A stretch of DNA of 64,000 bases, taken from Actinoplanes sp. DH11. GTDB taxonomy: Bacteria; Actinomycetota; Actinomycetes; Mycobacteriales; Micromonosporaceae. Location: assembly GCF_020873875.1 (NCBI RefSeq), contig NZ_JAHWGU010000011.1:1-64000 (forward strand), in the 5' to 3' direction. The notes below the pieces were generated by a model. That model saw only the letters and a list, made by a program, of their open reading frames with translations, had not been told where the DNA came from and did not search any database. Position numbers and translations under genes: made by a program. Below are positions 1-8,204 of this stretch, piece after piece; position 1 is the stretch's first letter; each line of letters opens with the position of its first letter.

Positions 1-1
1 T

Positions 2-120
2 GTTTCGGTGGTCATAGCGGAGGGGAAACGCCCGGTTACATTCCGAACCCGGTAGCTAAGCCCTCCAGCGCCGATGGTACTGCACTCGGGAGGGTGTGGG
101 AGAGTAGGACGCCGCCGGAC
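2..120 (+). rRNA. rrf: 5S ribosomal RNA
   Basis: The sequence matches the conserved actinobacterial 5S pattern: a GGTGGTCATAGCGG opening, CCCGGTTACATTCCGAAC in loop B/C, GGTACTGCA, and a closing GGGAGAGTAGGACGCCGCC. The two ends pair through GGTGG with CCGCC. It is presumably the last gene of an rRNA operon whose 16S and 23S lie left of the window. The exact ends are estimated from terminal pairing and may be off by one to three bases. Confidence 0.95.
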
Positions 121-131
121 TCAACGTATGG

Positions 132-161
132 AAAGGCCCACCCCTTCGGGGGTGGGCCTTT
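132..161 (+). terminator. rho-independent terminator of the rRNA operon
   Basis: A perfect 13-bp stem (AAAGGCCCACCCC and its complement) closes on a TTCG tetraloop and begins 11 bases after the 5S gene. It is followed by TCTGTGTTTC. Strength and position fit the end of an rrn operon. Confidence 0.93.
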
Positions 162-304
162 CTGTGTTTCCCGGCGGATTTTTATCGTTGGCGTTCACGG
201 CGCGGGTTGGAGTTGAGGAGTGCGGCGAGGTGTTGCGCGCCCTCGGCCCTGTTGCGGTTTATGGATAGGTGGCCGCTGTTGGCCGCGGGGCGGCTCGGGG
301 CGGT

Positions 305-379
305 GTTGATCTGCTAGCGATGCGAAATCGCGGTTTCAGGGGCATGATCACAGCGATTTCGTAGCGCTAGCAGATCAAC
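305..379. repeat. 75-bp interspersed palindromic repeat, copy 1
   Basis: An imperfect palindrome: GTTGATCTGCTAGCG at the left end is mirrored by CGCTAGCAGATCAAC at the right end, and CGAAATCGC near the left arm pairs with GCGATTTCG near the right arm. The centre carries ATGATCA. Two more 75-bp copies lie at 1267 and 39610. All three are intergenic. Function unknown; it resembles a REP or MITE-like unit. The roughly 880 bases to the next copy hold no convincing gene, only a tandem array and reading frames made of repeats. Confidence 0.9.
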
Positions 380-862
380 ATCCTGTTCGCAGCATGGTGG
401 GTAGCACCGCGGTGTCGGCGTGGGCGGGATTCTTGCTCGGCGCCGTCAGTTGCCGCGGGGCCGGAGGGCTGCGGCCAGCGATTTCGTCGATCTGCCGCGA
501 CTCAGGGACCCGCGACACCACACACCGCCCAGAGGGTGGGTGCGGTCTCTGCCGCGGCTGAAGGGAAGATCGGCGGGCCCTGGCGGAGAGGCGGGCAGGG
601 CGTGTCGGCGTCGGCTGCGAAGGTAATCCCGGACCGAGACGGTCGCAGAACAAACTTGCCGCTGCCGCTGCCGCTGCCGCTGCCGCCCAGCCGGCCCACT
701 CGGCCAGCGCATTCGTCCGGGTCAGTCGGCTCAGCGTGACCCAGCGCACCCGCCCGGCTCAGCCGGCCCAGCCAGCCAGCGCACTCAGCCGGGTCAGTCG
801 GCTTAGTCGGGCCAGCCCACTCATCCAACCCATCCGGCCCAGTCCAGTAGGACCCGTTCACG

Positions 863-1016
863 CAGCCGGGCCAGCCCACTCAGCCGGGCCAGCCCACTCA
901 GCCGGGCCAGCCCACTCAGCCGGGCCAGCCCACTCAGCCCAGTCAGCTGGGTCAGCCCACTCAGCCGGGCCAGCCCACTCAGCCCAGTCAGCTGGGTCAG
1001 CCCATTCAGCGGACCC
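863..1016. repeat. 18-bp tandem repeat array (non-coding stretch 380-1266)
   Basis: The unit is close to CAGCCGGGCCAGCCCACT, repeated about eight times with variants such as CAGCTGGGTCAGCCCACT. Degenerate copies extend to about 720 on the left and 1130 on the right. The 18-base period is divisible by three, so several frames stay open on both strands and produce monotonous Pro/Ala/Ser or Trp/Ala/Glu peptides. I see no start signal, codon bias or domain that would make any of them a gene. The array sits between two copies of the 75-bp palindrome. Confidence 0.85.
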
Positions 1017-1266
1017 AGCGCACTCGGCCGGCTTAGGCCTTCCCCCGGGCCGGCCCACTCAGCGACTTCAGCCGGCCCAGCGCACTCGGCCGGCTCAGGC
1101 CTTCTCCCGGGCCGGCTCGCTCGGTCGGGCCAGCCACGCGGCCGGGGCAGCCCGGCCCGGTGGGGCTGGGTTGGTGTTGGGGCGTGTCGTGGGGTGTTGG
1201 GTGGCCTTGGCTGTTGCGGTCGTCGGATACGTGGGGGCTGGTGGGTGCGTTGTGTTCGGGGGTGGT

Positions 1267-1341
1267 GTTGATCTGCTGGCGTAGCGAAATCGCGGTTTTG
1301 GGCCCATGATCACAGCGATTTAGTAGCGCTAGCAGATCAAC
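1267..1341. repeat. 75-bp interspersed palindromic repeat, copy 2
   Basis: Same length and arms as the copy at 305. It has a few substitutions in the left arm (CTGGCGTAGCG instead of CTAGCGATGCG) and in the central variable part (TTTTGGGCCC). The right arm, TAGCGCTAGCAGATCAAC, is unchanged. Several left-arm changes reduce pairing only slightly, so the palindrome is retained. Confidence 0.88.
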
Positions 1342-1484
1342 CCTTGTTGGCCGGCGCTATCGCATCGGGGTGGTGGGATTTCTGCGGGACGCCGTTGGTG
1401 GCGGGCTACGGCTGTTGGAGTCCTGCTCTTGACCCCAACGTCGGGCTCTGCATTGGGGCCACGAGCCTCAGGAGTCGAAGTATG

Positions 1485-1527
1485 AAGCCGTACCCCGGGT
1501 GGGGCTGGGTGGCTCGGGGTACGGCTT
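1485..1527 (-). terminator. hairpin terminator of the phytase gene
   Basis: An inverted repeat AAGCCGTACCCC ... GGGGTACGGCTT with a 12-bp stem and about 19-base loop lies 22 bases beyond the phytase stop codon. Its placement fits transcription termination on the minus strand. Confidence 0.75.
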
Positions 1528-1548
1528 TGTGGTGGTCTTCGACGGGGG

Positions 1549-2760
1549 TCAGGGGAGATTTAGGCGGCGCCAGTCTACGTATTTGAAGTTGGTGCTTGTT
1601 CGGTTGTTGTCGGGCTGGTTCTCGCCGTCGTGGAGGACCAGGAGGCCCTTCGGGTAGCCGGGCAGGGCCTCGGCCGTGGCTGCCGCGCCGTCGGAGTGCT
1701 GGACGCCGTCGATGCGGGGGGTGTCGGCGACGGTGAAGATCTTGAGGGGTCGGTTGGTGCGGCGGTCGTAGACGAAGAAGCGGCTGTCGCCCTGGCCGGA
1801 GACCACGAGGTAGCCGTCGCGGCGGCCGGTCGGGTAGATGGTGGCGCCTTCCACGTCGGCGTGGATGCGGCCGCCGAAGCCGGGGTCGTTCGCCGTGTCC
1901 AGGGTGCATTCCTCGGTGGCCGGGTCGTAGGTGGCCGGCACGCCGAACTCGGCGACCCGTTCCACGATGCGCGGCAGGCTGCTGAAGTGGCCGCCTCGCA
2001 GGTCGATGCGCCACAGGGCGACATCCTCCTGGGCGGCGTAGAGCACGCCCGCCTCGGCGTCCACGACCATGCCCTCGACCTGGGGGTCCTCGCCGGGTTC
2101 GCCGCAGGGCGTCCAGCTCGTACCGTTCGGCAGGCGGAACTGGCTGGGCAGATCCAGGGTGTCAGTGGTGCGGTAGGTGACCTTGCCGTTGCGCTCCTCG
2201 AGGCGGAACATGCCCAGGCGCGTGCTGTGCCGGCGACTCACCACGGCGTAGCGGTCGTAGAGGGCGAGCCCGTACCCCGTTGCCTGCTCCTCCGCCTCGG
2301 CCTCGTCCTTCGAGAAGAGCAACGGTACGTTCGCCGCGGTGATGTCGGTGAGACCCGACGACTCGATCCGGTAGATGCGCAGCTTGTCCAGCCCTCGGTC
2401 GGTCACCACCGCCACGTCGATGCGCTGCTTGCCCAGTTTGAAACCGGTCAGGACGTCGACGTTGTTGAACCGGCCGCCCGCCGGTGTCGCGATCGACTGC
2501 ACTTCACGGCCGGCGAGGTCGTACACCCGCAGGCCGCCGTTCTTGGCCGTCCCGATCACCAGGCTGCGGCCCCGGTCCGCCCTGTTGACCCAGATCGCGG
2601 GGTCGTCCGCGTCCGCGTCACCGCCGGCCTCGTCGTCGTAGAGGGCCGGCGTCTCGACGCTGGCGCTGATCTCCTTGGGTGGGCGTTGCGCGGCCTGGGC
2701 CGGCACCCCGGAGAACGTGGTCAGTGCGACTAGAGCGGCAATGCCCGCAGTCCGATGCAT
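1549..2760 (-). CDS. secreted beta-propeller phytase (3-phytase family)
   Basis: A predicted exported phosphatase of the beta-propeller phytase family, which uses calcium to release phosphate from phytate. The ATG is placed at 2760, preceded on the coding strand by AGGAAGG at good spacing; the frame is open further upstream without a better start. Residues 1-23 form a signal peptide (hydrophobic stretch, then PAQA-A cleavage). Family-like stretches follow in order: DADDPAIWVN near residue 50, SLVIGTAKNGGL near 66, NNVDVL near 95, EDPQVEGMVVD with YAAQEDVALWRI in the middle, DVEGATIYPTG, SGQGDSRFFVYDR, and DGVQHSDGAAAT toward the C-terminus. About 403 residues fits the family. It stands alone, read toward the 5S gene and followed by a hairpin. 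Phosphate control is likely for such enzymes, but no Pho box was recognised. Confidence 0.9.
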   Translation of the reverse strand: MHRTAGIAALVALTTFSGVPAQAAQRPPKEISASVETPALYDDEAGGDADADDPAIWVNRADRGRSLVIGTAKNGGLRVYDLAGREVQSIATPAGGRFNNVDVLTGFKLGKQRIDVAVVTDRGLDKLRIYRIESSGLTDITAANVPLLFSKDEAEAEEQATGYGLALYDRYAVVSRRHSTRLGMFRLEERNGKVTYRTTDTLDLPSQFRLPNGTSWTPCGEPGEDPQVEGMVVDAEAGVLYAAQEDVALWRIDLRGGHFSSLPRIVERVAEFGVPATYDPATEECTLDTANDPGFGGRIHADVEGATIYPTGRRDGYLVVSGQGDSRFFVYDRRTNRPLKIFTVADTPRIDGVQHSDGAAATAEALPGYPKGLLVLHDGENQPDNNRTSTNFKYVDWRRLNLP

Positions 2761-2866
2761 GACACCAAAGCCTTCCTGATCGACCTGACCGCTGAGTGGC
2801 CGGTGCTTTAACAGCGTGCGCGCGAGACAGGGTGGGTGCATGATGTCACTGCTGATCGAGGAACGG

Positions 2867-2872
2867 TAGGCT
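2867..2872 (+). promoter_or_regulatory. candidate -10 box of tRNA-Lys
   Basis: TAGGCT matches the actinobacterial TAnnnT -10 and lies eight bases before the mature tRNA. No convincing -35 was seen. The call rests on position only. Confidence 0.4.
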
Positions 2873-2880
2873 ATAACCGC

Positions 2881-2952
2881 GGGCCGCTAGCTCAATGGCA
2901 GAGCTGTGGACTTTTAATCCATAGGTTCAGGGTTCGAGTCCCTGGCGGCCCA
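2881..2952 (+). tRNA. tRNA-Lys (anticodon TTT)
   Basis: A cloverleaf can be drawn: acceptor GGGCCGC pairs with GCGGCCC, the D-loop is CTCAATGGCAGAG, the anticodon stem GTGGA/TCCAT encloses CTTTTAA with TTT at positions 34-36, and the T-arm contains GGTTCGAGTCC. The discriminator base is A and CCA is not encoded. An accessory island begins directly downstream. I looked for a repeat of the tRNA 3' end near the integrase relic (about 8.0-8.2 kb) and did not find one. Confidence 0.97.
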
Positions 2953-3040
2953 CGTTGATCTTGCATGCGAACCACAGCCGGGTGGTTCGCTGTCGTCGGC
3001 TGCGGGCGAAGCGCCGGCGGCGGTTCTCTATCCTGCGCGG

Positions 3041-3355
3041 GTGTCTTCGCTCAGTGATGCCGAGCTCGATGCCTTGGTCGCCGAGGCGGTCGTGGACTGC
3101 TACGACGAGCATGAGCAGCTCAGTGGCCTGTTCGCCATGATTGAGGGCGATCTGGCGGTGCCGTTCGAGACCGGGGTTCTCGGCGTGCCGGTGGTGGTCC
3201 GAAAGGTGGATCTGCGCTCGTCGGGGATCGTCGCGATCTGCCATCGTGGCCGGCTGCGGCAGGCGATCGGGATTCTGGATCTTCCGTTGCCGGATCCAGC
3301 GCCGGACGGTGCGCAGTGGATCGAGGCGTACCGGTGGTGGGCGGGCACACAGTGA
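3041..3355 (+). CDS. CcbP-like calcium-binding family protein
   Basis: A 104-residue acidic cytoplasmic protein beginning with GTG. It looks like the small actinobacterial family related to the cyanobacterial calcium-binding protein CcbP: LSDAELDALVAEAVVDCYDE at the N-terminus, GLFAMIEGDLAVPFET near residue 30, VVRKVDL near 52, and a C-terminal LPLPDPAPDGAQWIEAYRWW. The role in actinobacteria is not established, and calcium binding is inferred from family resemblance. It starts about 90 bases after tRNA-Lys, and its stop codon overlaps the next gene's GTG start (GTGA), so the two are probably translated together. The start is supported by the in-frame GTG and the conserved N-terminus; no strong Shine-Dalgarno sequence is visible. 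Confidence 0.7.
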   Translation: MSSLSDAELDALVAEAVVDCYDEHEQLSGLFAMIEGDLAVPFETGVLGVPVVVRKVDLRSSGIVAICHRGRLRQAIGILDLPLPDPAPDGAQWIEAYRWWAGTQ

Positions 3356-4491
3356 GCGAGTACCAGCACTACGAGTTCGTAGCGCTTGACGAAACTTTGA
3401 CGCCGAAGCAGCAGGGCGAGTTGCGGGCGGTGTCGTCGCGGGGGCGGATCACGTCGTCGAGTTTCGTCAACGACTATCAGTGGGGCGATCTCAAGGCTGA
3501 TCCGGCCAAGTGGATGGAGCGGTATTTCGACGCGCATCTGTATCTGGCGAACTGGGGCACGCGGCGGATCATGCTGAGACTGCCCCGAGCGGTGCTGGAC
3601 CCGGAAACGGTGGAGAGGTTCTGTGTCGGCGACTCGGCCGCATCCTGGGCGACCCGTACCCATGTGATCCTCGATCTTCGTAGTGAGGACGAGGGCGGCG
3701 ACGAAGAATGGTGGGACGAGGAAGGACGGCTCGCGGCGATCGTGCCGGTCCGGGCGGAGTTGGCCGGCGGTGATCGGCGGCTGCTATATCTGGCTTGGCT
3801 GCTGTGTGTGCAGAACCGTGAGTTGAATGGTGAAGAGCCGGAGCCTTCGGTCCCGGCCGGGCTGGCGAAGCTGAGCGGGCCGTTGCGGGCCTTGGCCGAC
3901 TTCCTTCGCCTGGACCCCGATCTGCTGGACGCGGCGGCAACGGCGAGCCGGCCGTTGAATGAGAAGGAGCCTTCCGCCGTCGACCTGCGCCGCTGGGTCA
4001 AATCCCTGCCGACGGCAGACAAGGACGAGGTGCTGTTGCGGGTGTTGCGTGGTGATGCCGGGTTGCTGCGGTCGGAGTTGCTGCGGCGGTTCCACGGTGT
4101 GACGGAGGAGTCGCCTGCAGGAGAGGGGCGGACCGCCGGGGACCTACTCGCCGCTGCTGAGGGACGGTGGGCTGCCCGGCAGCAGCAGGAGCGGGCGCGA
4201 GAGGCGGCTGAGCGTCAGCGTCGTGAGGAAGCGGCCGCCGCGGCTCGCGAGCAGCGCTTGGACGAGCTGGCACGGAACCCAGTCCGCGCTTGGGACCAGG
4301 TGGACGAATTGATCGCGACGAAACGTCCGAAGGACTACGACGCGGCGGTGACCCTGCTTTTGGATCTTCAAGCGCTAGCGGTACGGGAGGGTGAGATCTT
4401 CGAGTTCGCGGAGCAGATGACCCGGCTGCGGGACCGGCATGCCCGTAAGCCGAGCCTGATCGATCGTTTCGACCGGGCCCGGCTGGACTGA
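3352..4491 (+). CDS. conserved actinobacterial protein with C-terminal coiled coil, unknown function
   Basis: A 379-residue protein starting at a GTG that overlaps the preceding stop codon. The N-terminal 110 residues (starting SEYQHYEFVALD, with SFVNDYQWGDLKADP and YLANWGTRRIMLRLPR) look like a globular domain of a family I recognise from many actinobacteria but for which I know no function. The middle is helical and acidic. Residues about 268-305 are a highly charged Arg/Glu/Ala coiled coil. The C-terminal 60 residues (KRPKDYDAAVTLLLDLQ) are helical. There is no signal peptide or membrane segment. The translational overlap with the CcbP-like gene suggests the two act together. Confidence 0.6.
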   Translation: MSEYQHYEFVALDETLTPKQQGELRAVSSRGRITSSSFVNDYQWGDLKADPAKWMERYFDAHLYLANWGTRRIMLRLPRAVLDPETVERFCVGDSAASWATRTHVILDLRSEDEGGDEEWWDEEGRLAAIVPVRAELAGGDRRLLYLAWLLCVQNRELNGEEPEPSVPAGLAKLSGPLRALADFLRLDPDLLDAAATASRPLNEKEPSAVDLRRWVKSLPTADKDEVLLRVLRGDAGLLRSELLRRFHGVTEESPAGEGRTAGDLLAAAEGRWAARQQQERAREAAERQRREEAAAAAREQRLDELARNPVRAWDQVDELIATKRPKDYDAAVTLLLDLQALAVREGEIFEFAEQMTRLRDRHARKPSLIDRFDRARLD

Positions 4492-4535
4492 GTTGGCTGC
4501 CGGGGTCGCGGCGGCCGGCGTGTGAAGATTGGCCG

Positions 4536-6896
4536 GTGGTGTCCGTTGACGCGGTGACTGACGACGAGGGCGCTCGGCTTCGTCGTGAGCTGGAGCGGTT
4601 ACGGGCGGAGAACCATCGGCTGTCGCGTCTGCTGGAACTGCGGGGCCAGGACACCGCTCCGACGCCGGAGCAGCTCGCCGCGATGGCCACGCCGGGGCCG
4701 GTCACGATGGCGTCGCCAGTGCCGGAGAAGCTGGCGTTCTACGCCAACCTCTTCCGGGGGCGGCGAGACGCTTATGCGAAGCGATGGGAGAACAGCCGGC
4801 TGGGTACGGCGGGGTGGTCTCCGGCGGTGGCGGGTGGCTGGCGCAAGGGTATGGACCGGCGCACGGCGGCCTATCTGCCGCTCACCCAGGAGGTCATGGC
4901 CCCCCATCTCGTCGGTGACGTGTTCATGGGCCTGTATCCGCTGCTCACCGACAACAGCTGCCACTTCCTGGCCGCGGACTTCGACGGCAGCACTGCGATG
5001 CTCGACGCGCTGGCCTACTGCAAAGCTGCCCGAGCCAGTGGTGTCCCGGCGGCTTTGGAGATCTCCCAGTCGGGACGCGGCGCGCACGCATGGATCTTCT
5101 TCACTGGCCCGATTCCCGCGACTACGGCCCGATCGGTCGGAACGGTCCTGCTGCATGAGGCCATGGTTCTGCGCGGCTCCATGGACCTGCGCTCGTACGA
5201 TCGCCTGTTCCCGAACCAGGACGTCCTACCCGACGGAGGCCTCGGCAACCTGATCGCGGCGCCGCTGCAGGGCCGGCGCCGCAAAGACGGCCTGACGCTT
5301 TTCCTCGACCTGGCGACCCTGGAACCGTACGAGGACCAGTGGGCCTTCCTGTCGGTCCTCGACCGGCTCAGCCCGGGCGATGCGGAGAGAGTCGCCCGTC
5401 GCGCGAAACAGGCCGTCGTCGGCACCGGTGTGGCGAAGATGAGCAGGTCGGATGCCACCAAGGTCCACCCGCCGCTGCCAACGACGGTGAAGGCAGATCT
5501 CGCGGCGGGCCTGAGTATCGACATCTCGCAACTGCCGGCGGCCGCGCTGACCACGTTCAAGCACGCGGCCTCGCTGGCCAATCCGAAGTTCTACGAGTTG
5601 CAGCGGCTTCGCAAGTCGACCTGGGACACACCACGATTCCTTCGGGGCTACGACATCACGCTGGACGGCCGCTTGGTCCTTCCGCGCGGGTTGCGGCACG
5701 TAGTCGGACGAATTGTTGAGGATGCCGGATCCCGATTGGCAGTCACGGATACGCGGGATGCCGGCAGGGAGATCGAGGTCGCTTTCACCGCTGAACTGAC
5801 CACCAGGCAAAGCGCCGGGGTGAGTGCGATGCTTGCCCATGACGACGGCATGCTGGTGGCCCCACCGGGCTCCGGCAAGACCGTGATGGCCTGCGCGATG
5901 ATCGCCGAACGCGCCACCTCGACCCTGATTCTCGTCGATCGCAAAGCGCTGGCCGAACAGTGGCGGTCGCGCATCGAGCGGTTCCTCGGCGTACGGCCGG
6001 GGCAGATCGGCGGCGGCCGGCGCAAGCTCACTGGTGTCGTAGATGTCGCGATGTTGCCCTCGCTGGCCCGTCGTGCCGACGTCGCGGACCTCACCGCCGG
6101 GTACGGGCACGTGATCGTCGACGAATGTCACCACCTTGCCGCAGCCGCGTACGACCATGCGGTCAAGGGAATCGGCGCGCAATTCTGGCTCGGCCTCACC
6201 GCGACACCGGCCCGCCGGGACGGCCTCGGGGAACTCGTGACCTGGCAGCTCGGCCCTGTTCGGCACACCGTGACCGACGAGGACCCGGACACGCTCGCCG
6301 CCGTCTGGCAGGACGAGACCGGTCCACGCCGCCTGTTGTTCGTCCACGAGACCCAGTTCCGTGCCGATCAGGAGGACCTGTCGTCGCCGGGCGCACTGGC
6401 AGCCGTGTACCGCTCCCTGATCGGAGATGAAGCACGAAATACCCAGATTGTCGACGACGTCGCGGCCGCCCTCGCCAAGGGGCGCAACTGTCTCGTGCTG
6501 ACCCGCCGGGTCGCCCATGTCGAGACTCTGGCTTCCCTCCTCGCGGATCGCGGATATCAAGCACTCCTGCTGCAAGGCGGCATGTCCGCTGCGGATCGGC
6601 GTGCGGCAGTCGACCGGCTCGCCGAGGCGAAGGCTGGCGACGGGATCCTGGTCATCGGCACCACGCCGTTCATCGGTGAAGGTTTCGACGCACCCGTCCT
6701 CGACACCCTGTTCCTGGCCGGGCCGATCTCCTTCGACGGCCTCCTGGTCCAGTGCGCCGGCCGGGTTATCCGATCGGCGCCCGGAAAGGACGTCGCCGAG
6801 GTACACGACTACCACGACCCGGCGACGCCGATCCTGGCTGTCTCGCTGCAACGCCGAATGCCCGGCTATCGCGCGCTGGGCTTCGCCAAGCCGTAG
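4536..6896 (+). CDS. archaeo-eukaryotic primase - SF2 helicase fusion (TOTE conflict system type)
   Basis: A 786-residue two-part enzyme. A short N-terminal coiled coil (EGARLRRELERLRAENHRL) is followed by an AEP-like primase module: DFD at residues 148-150 looks like the metal-binding DxD, and RGAHAWIFF around H184 like the second catalytic motif. The C-terminal half is an SF2 helicase: APPGSGKT Walker A (K448), DECH Walker B at 529-532, LGLTATP near 555, and a motif VI QCAGRVIRS near 740. This combination is the signature described for TOTE-type biological conflict systems, thought to act against foreign nucleic acid. No nuclease domain follows the helicase; the protein ends about 40 residues after motif VI, so a nuclease would have to be supplied separately. 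The start is one of two adjacent GTG codons. The defence role is inferred from the family. Confidence 0.8.
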   Translation: MVSVDAVTDDEGARLRRELERLRAENHRLSRLLELRGQDTAPTPEQLAAMATPGPVTMASPVPEKLAFYANLFRGRRDAYAKRWENSRLGTAGWSPAVAGGWRKGMDRRTAAYLPLTQEVMAPHLVGDVFMGLYPLLTDNSCHFLAADFDGSTAMLDALAYCKAARASGVPAALEISQSGRGAHAWIFFTGPIPATTARSVGTVLLHEAMVLRGSMDLRSYDRLFPNQDVLPDGGLGNLIAAPLQGRRRKDGLTLFLDLATLEPYEDQWAFLSVLDRLSPGDAERVARRAKQAVVGTGVAKMSRSDATKVHPPLPTTVKADLAAGLSIDISQLPAAALTTFKHAASLANPKFYELQRLRKSTWDTPRFLRGYDITLDGRLVLPRGLRHVVGRIVEDAGSRLAVTDTRDAGREIEVAFTAELTTRQSAGVSAMLAHDDGMLVAPPGSGKTVMACAMIAERATSTLILVDRKALAEQWRSRIERFLGVRPGQIGGGRRKLTGVVDVAMLPSLARRADVADLTAGYGHVIVDECHHLAAAAYDHAVKGIGAQFWLGLTATPARRDGLGELVTWQLGPVRHTVTDEDPDTLAAVWQDETGPRRLLFVHETQFRADQEDLSSPGALAAVYRSLIGDEARNTQIVDDVAAALAKGRNCLVLTRRVAHVETLASLLADRGYQALLLQGGMSAADRRAAVDRLAEAKAGDGILVIGTTPFIGEGFDAPVLDTLFLAGPISFDGLLVQCAGRVIRSAPGKDVAEVHDYHDPATPILAVSLQRRMPGYRALGFAKP

Positions 6897-6922
6897 CGGC
6901 TTTCGGATTTTTCGAATAGCGG

Positions 6923-6928
6923 TATGCT
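6923..6928 (+). promoter_or_regulatory. candidate -10 box, leaderless transcript of the antitoxin gene
   Basis: TATGCT (TAnnnT) ends six bases before the ATG at 6935, so transcription would begin at or next to the start codon. The same geometry recurs at 31354 and 56476. No Shine-Dalgarno sequence precedes this ATG. Confidence 0.5.
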
Positions 6929-6934
6929 GGCTTC

Positions 6935-7405
6935 ATGTCGAGCACCCTGCGTGAACGGACCGTTCTGCCACCGGAAAACCCCGCCGACCTTGTGCGCTTC
7001 GCGCGCGGTATGGCCGCGGCCGAGGCCCCCGCCCGAGCGAAGCTGGTGGGCCCGGACGGTTCGCAGCTCGACATCCCCGCCGAACTCTACGAACTGCTAC
7101 GTGACGTCGTCGGTGCCCTGTCGCAGGGGATGGCCATTTCGATCGCCCCGCACAACACGATGCTGACCACCCAAGAAGCCGCTGACCTGCTCAACATCTC
7201 GCGTCCCACGCTGGTCCGGCTACTCACCGACGGCGAGATCCCGCACAGTTTGCGCGGCCGGCACCGGCGGGTCCTGCTACGTGACATCCTCGACTACTCC
7301 GAACGCACCCGCACCGAACGCCGCCGCGCCCTCGACCAGATGGCCGCCGACGCCGAGGACGACGACCTTTACGAGATCACCCTCGACTCCCCGCCGTCGA
7401 GGTGA
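6935..7405 (+). CDS. excisionase-family HTH protein, probable antitoxin
   Basis: 156 residues. The C-terminal half contains an excisionase/MerR-like winged helix-turn-helix: LTTQEAADLLNISRPTLVRL with GEIPHSLRGRHRRVLLRDI, near residues 82-125. The first 65 residues (ADLVRFARGMAAAE, then LDIPAELYELLRDVV) form a helical segment typical of antitoxins paired with PIN-domain toxins. The partner begins 10 bases downstream. It probably represses its own promoter, since the -10 box sits directly against the start codon. The toxin is frameshifted here, so this may now be an orphan antitoxin. It could instead serve as a stand-alone regulator. Confidence 0.75.
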   Translation: MSSTLRERTVLPPENPADLVRFARGMAAAEAPARAKLVGPDGSQLDIPAELYELLRDVVGALSQGMAISIAPHNTMLTTQEAADLLNISRPTLVRLLTDGEIPHSLRGRHRRVLLRDILDYSERTRTERRRALDQMAADAEDDDLYEITLDSPPSR

Positions 7406-7414
7406 CAGCCGGTC

Positions 7415-7980
7415 ATGGTGGCGTTCCCGGCGTTCCTTGACACCTGCGTGCTCTACCCCGCCTACCTCTGCGACACGCTGCTTCGCCTCGCCGAAGCCTC
7501 CGCGTACCGGCCGCTCTGGTCAGCCGACATCTTCGCCGAACTGCGTCGCAACCTCATAGCGCGTGGGCTACCAGCAGATCGGGTCGATCGGCGGCTCGCC
7601 CAGATGAGCGGTCATTCCCCGACGCCCTGGTCACCGGCTACGAGTCACTCATTGACGGTATGACGAACCATCCGAAGGACCGGCACGTTCTGGCTGCCGC
7701 CGTACGCGCCGGTGCCGAAGTCATTGTTACCTTCAACCTCAGCGACTTCCCCGAGCCGGCCCTCAAGCCCTACGACGTCGCGGCCATCCACCCTGACGAC
7801 TTTCTCCTTGACCAACTAGATCTCTATCCCGGATTGACCATGGGCGTGCTCCGTCATCAAGCCGCGTCTTATCGGCGAGCGCCGAACACCGTGCCGGAGG
7901 TCCTCGTACTTCTGCAGCGCACCGGCGTGCCCAGATTCGCGGCTGAAGTACGACGCCATCTTGGTCCCGCGGCCTGGTAG
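7415..7980 (+). pseudogene. PIN-domain toxin (VapC-like), frameshifted
   Basis: Frame one begins MVAFPAFLDTCVLYPA, the usual PIN N-terminus with its first acidic residue, and runs to about 7615 (RLAQMSGH). The expected continuation FPDALVTGYESLIDGMTNHPKDRHVLAAA is present in the frame one base back, starting at 7615, and continues with VTFNLSDFPEP to the stop at 7980. The break lies in CATTCCCC, where one extra T would restore a single reading frame (H-F-P-D). Joined, the product is about 188 residues with the PIN acidic set (DTC, DRHVLA, NLSDFP). It is a recent single-base lesion, a sequencing error or, less likely, programmed slippage; no slippery heptamer is visible. Confidence 0.82.
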
Positions 7981-8204
7981 CGCAGCCGTCCGAGGCGGCT
8001 GAAGGCGGACTTGAATCAGGCTAACGGCCTGGCCGAATGCCCTTGAACTGGCCAAACGTCCCGGCAGCGGATCGCCGGTGACGATGATCGGGTGGTTCGC
8101 ACGGCGCAACGTCCGGCCCACTCTTTTCCACAGGTCAGCCCCGGGTCACCGGAGCTGGCCCGTTCCGTCTCCGGGGCCGTACAGCAGCGAAGTACAGCAG
8201 CGGC

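Noticed and set aside
736-1284. 182-codon plus-strand frame and its minus-strand mirror (858-1058)
   Set aside because: Both are products of the 18-bp tandem array; the peptides are monotonous and no start signal or domain is present.
1630-2733. Long plus-strand frame opposite the phytase gene
   Set aside because: Antisense shadow of a high-GC gene; the minus strand carries signal peptide, ribosome site and family motifs.
2881-2952. tRNA-Lys 3' end as the attachment site of the integrase relic
   Set aside because: No duplicated tRNA 3' end was found beside the relic, and 5 kb separate them; kept only as a possibility.
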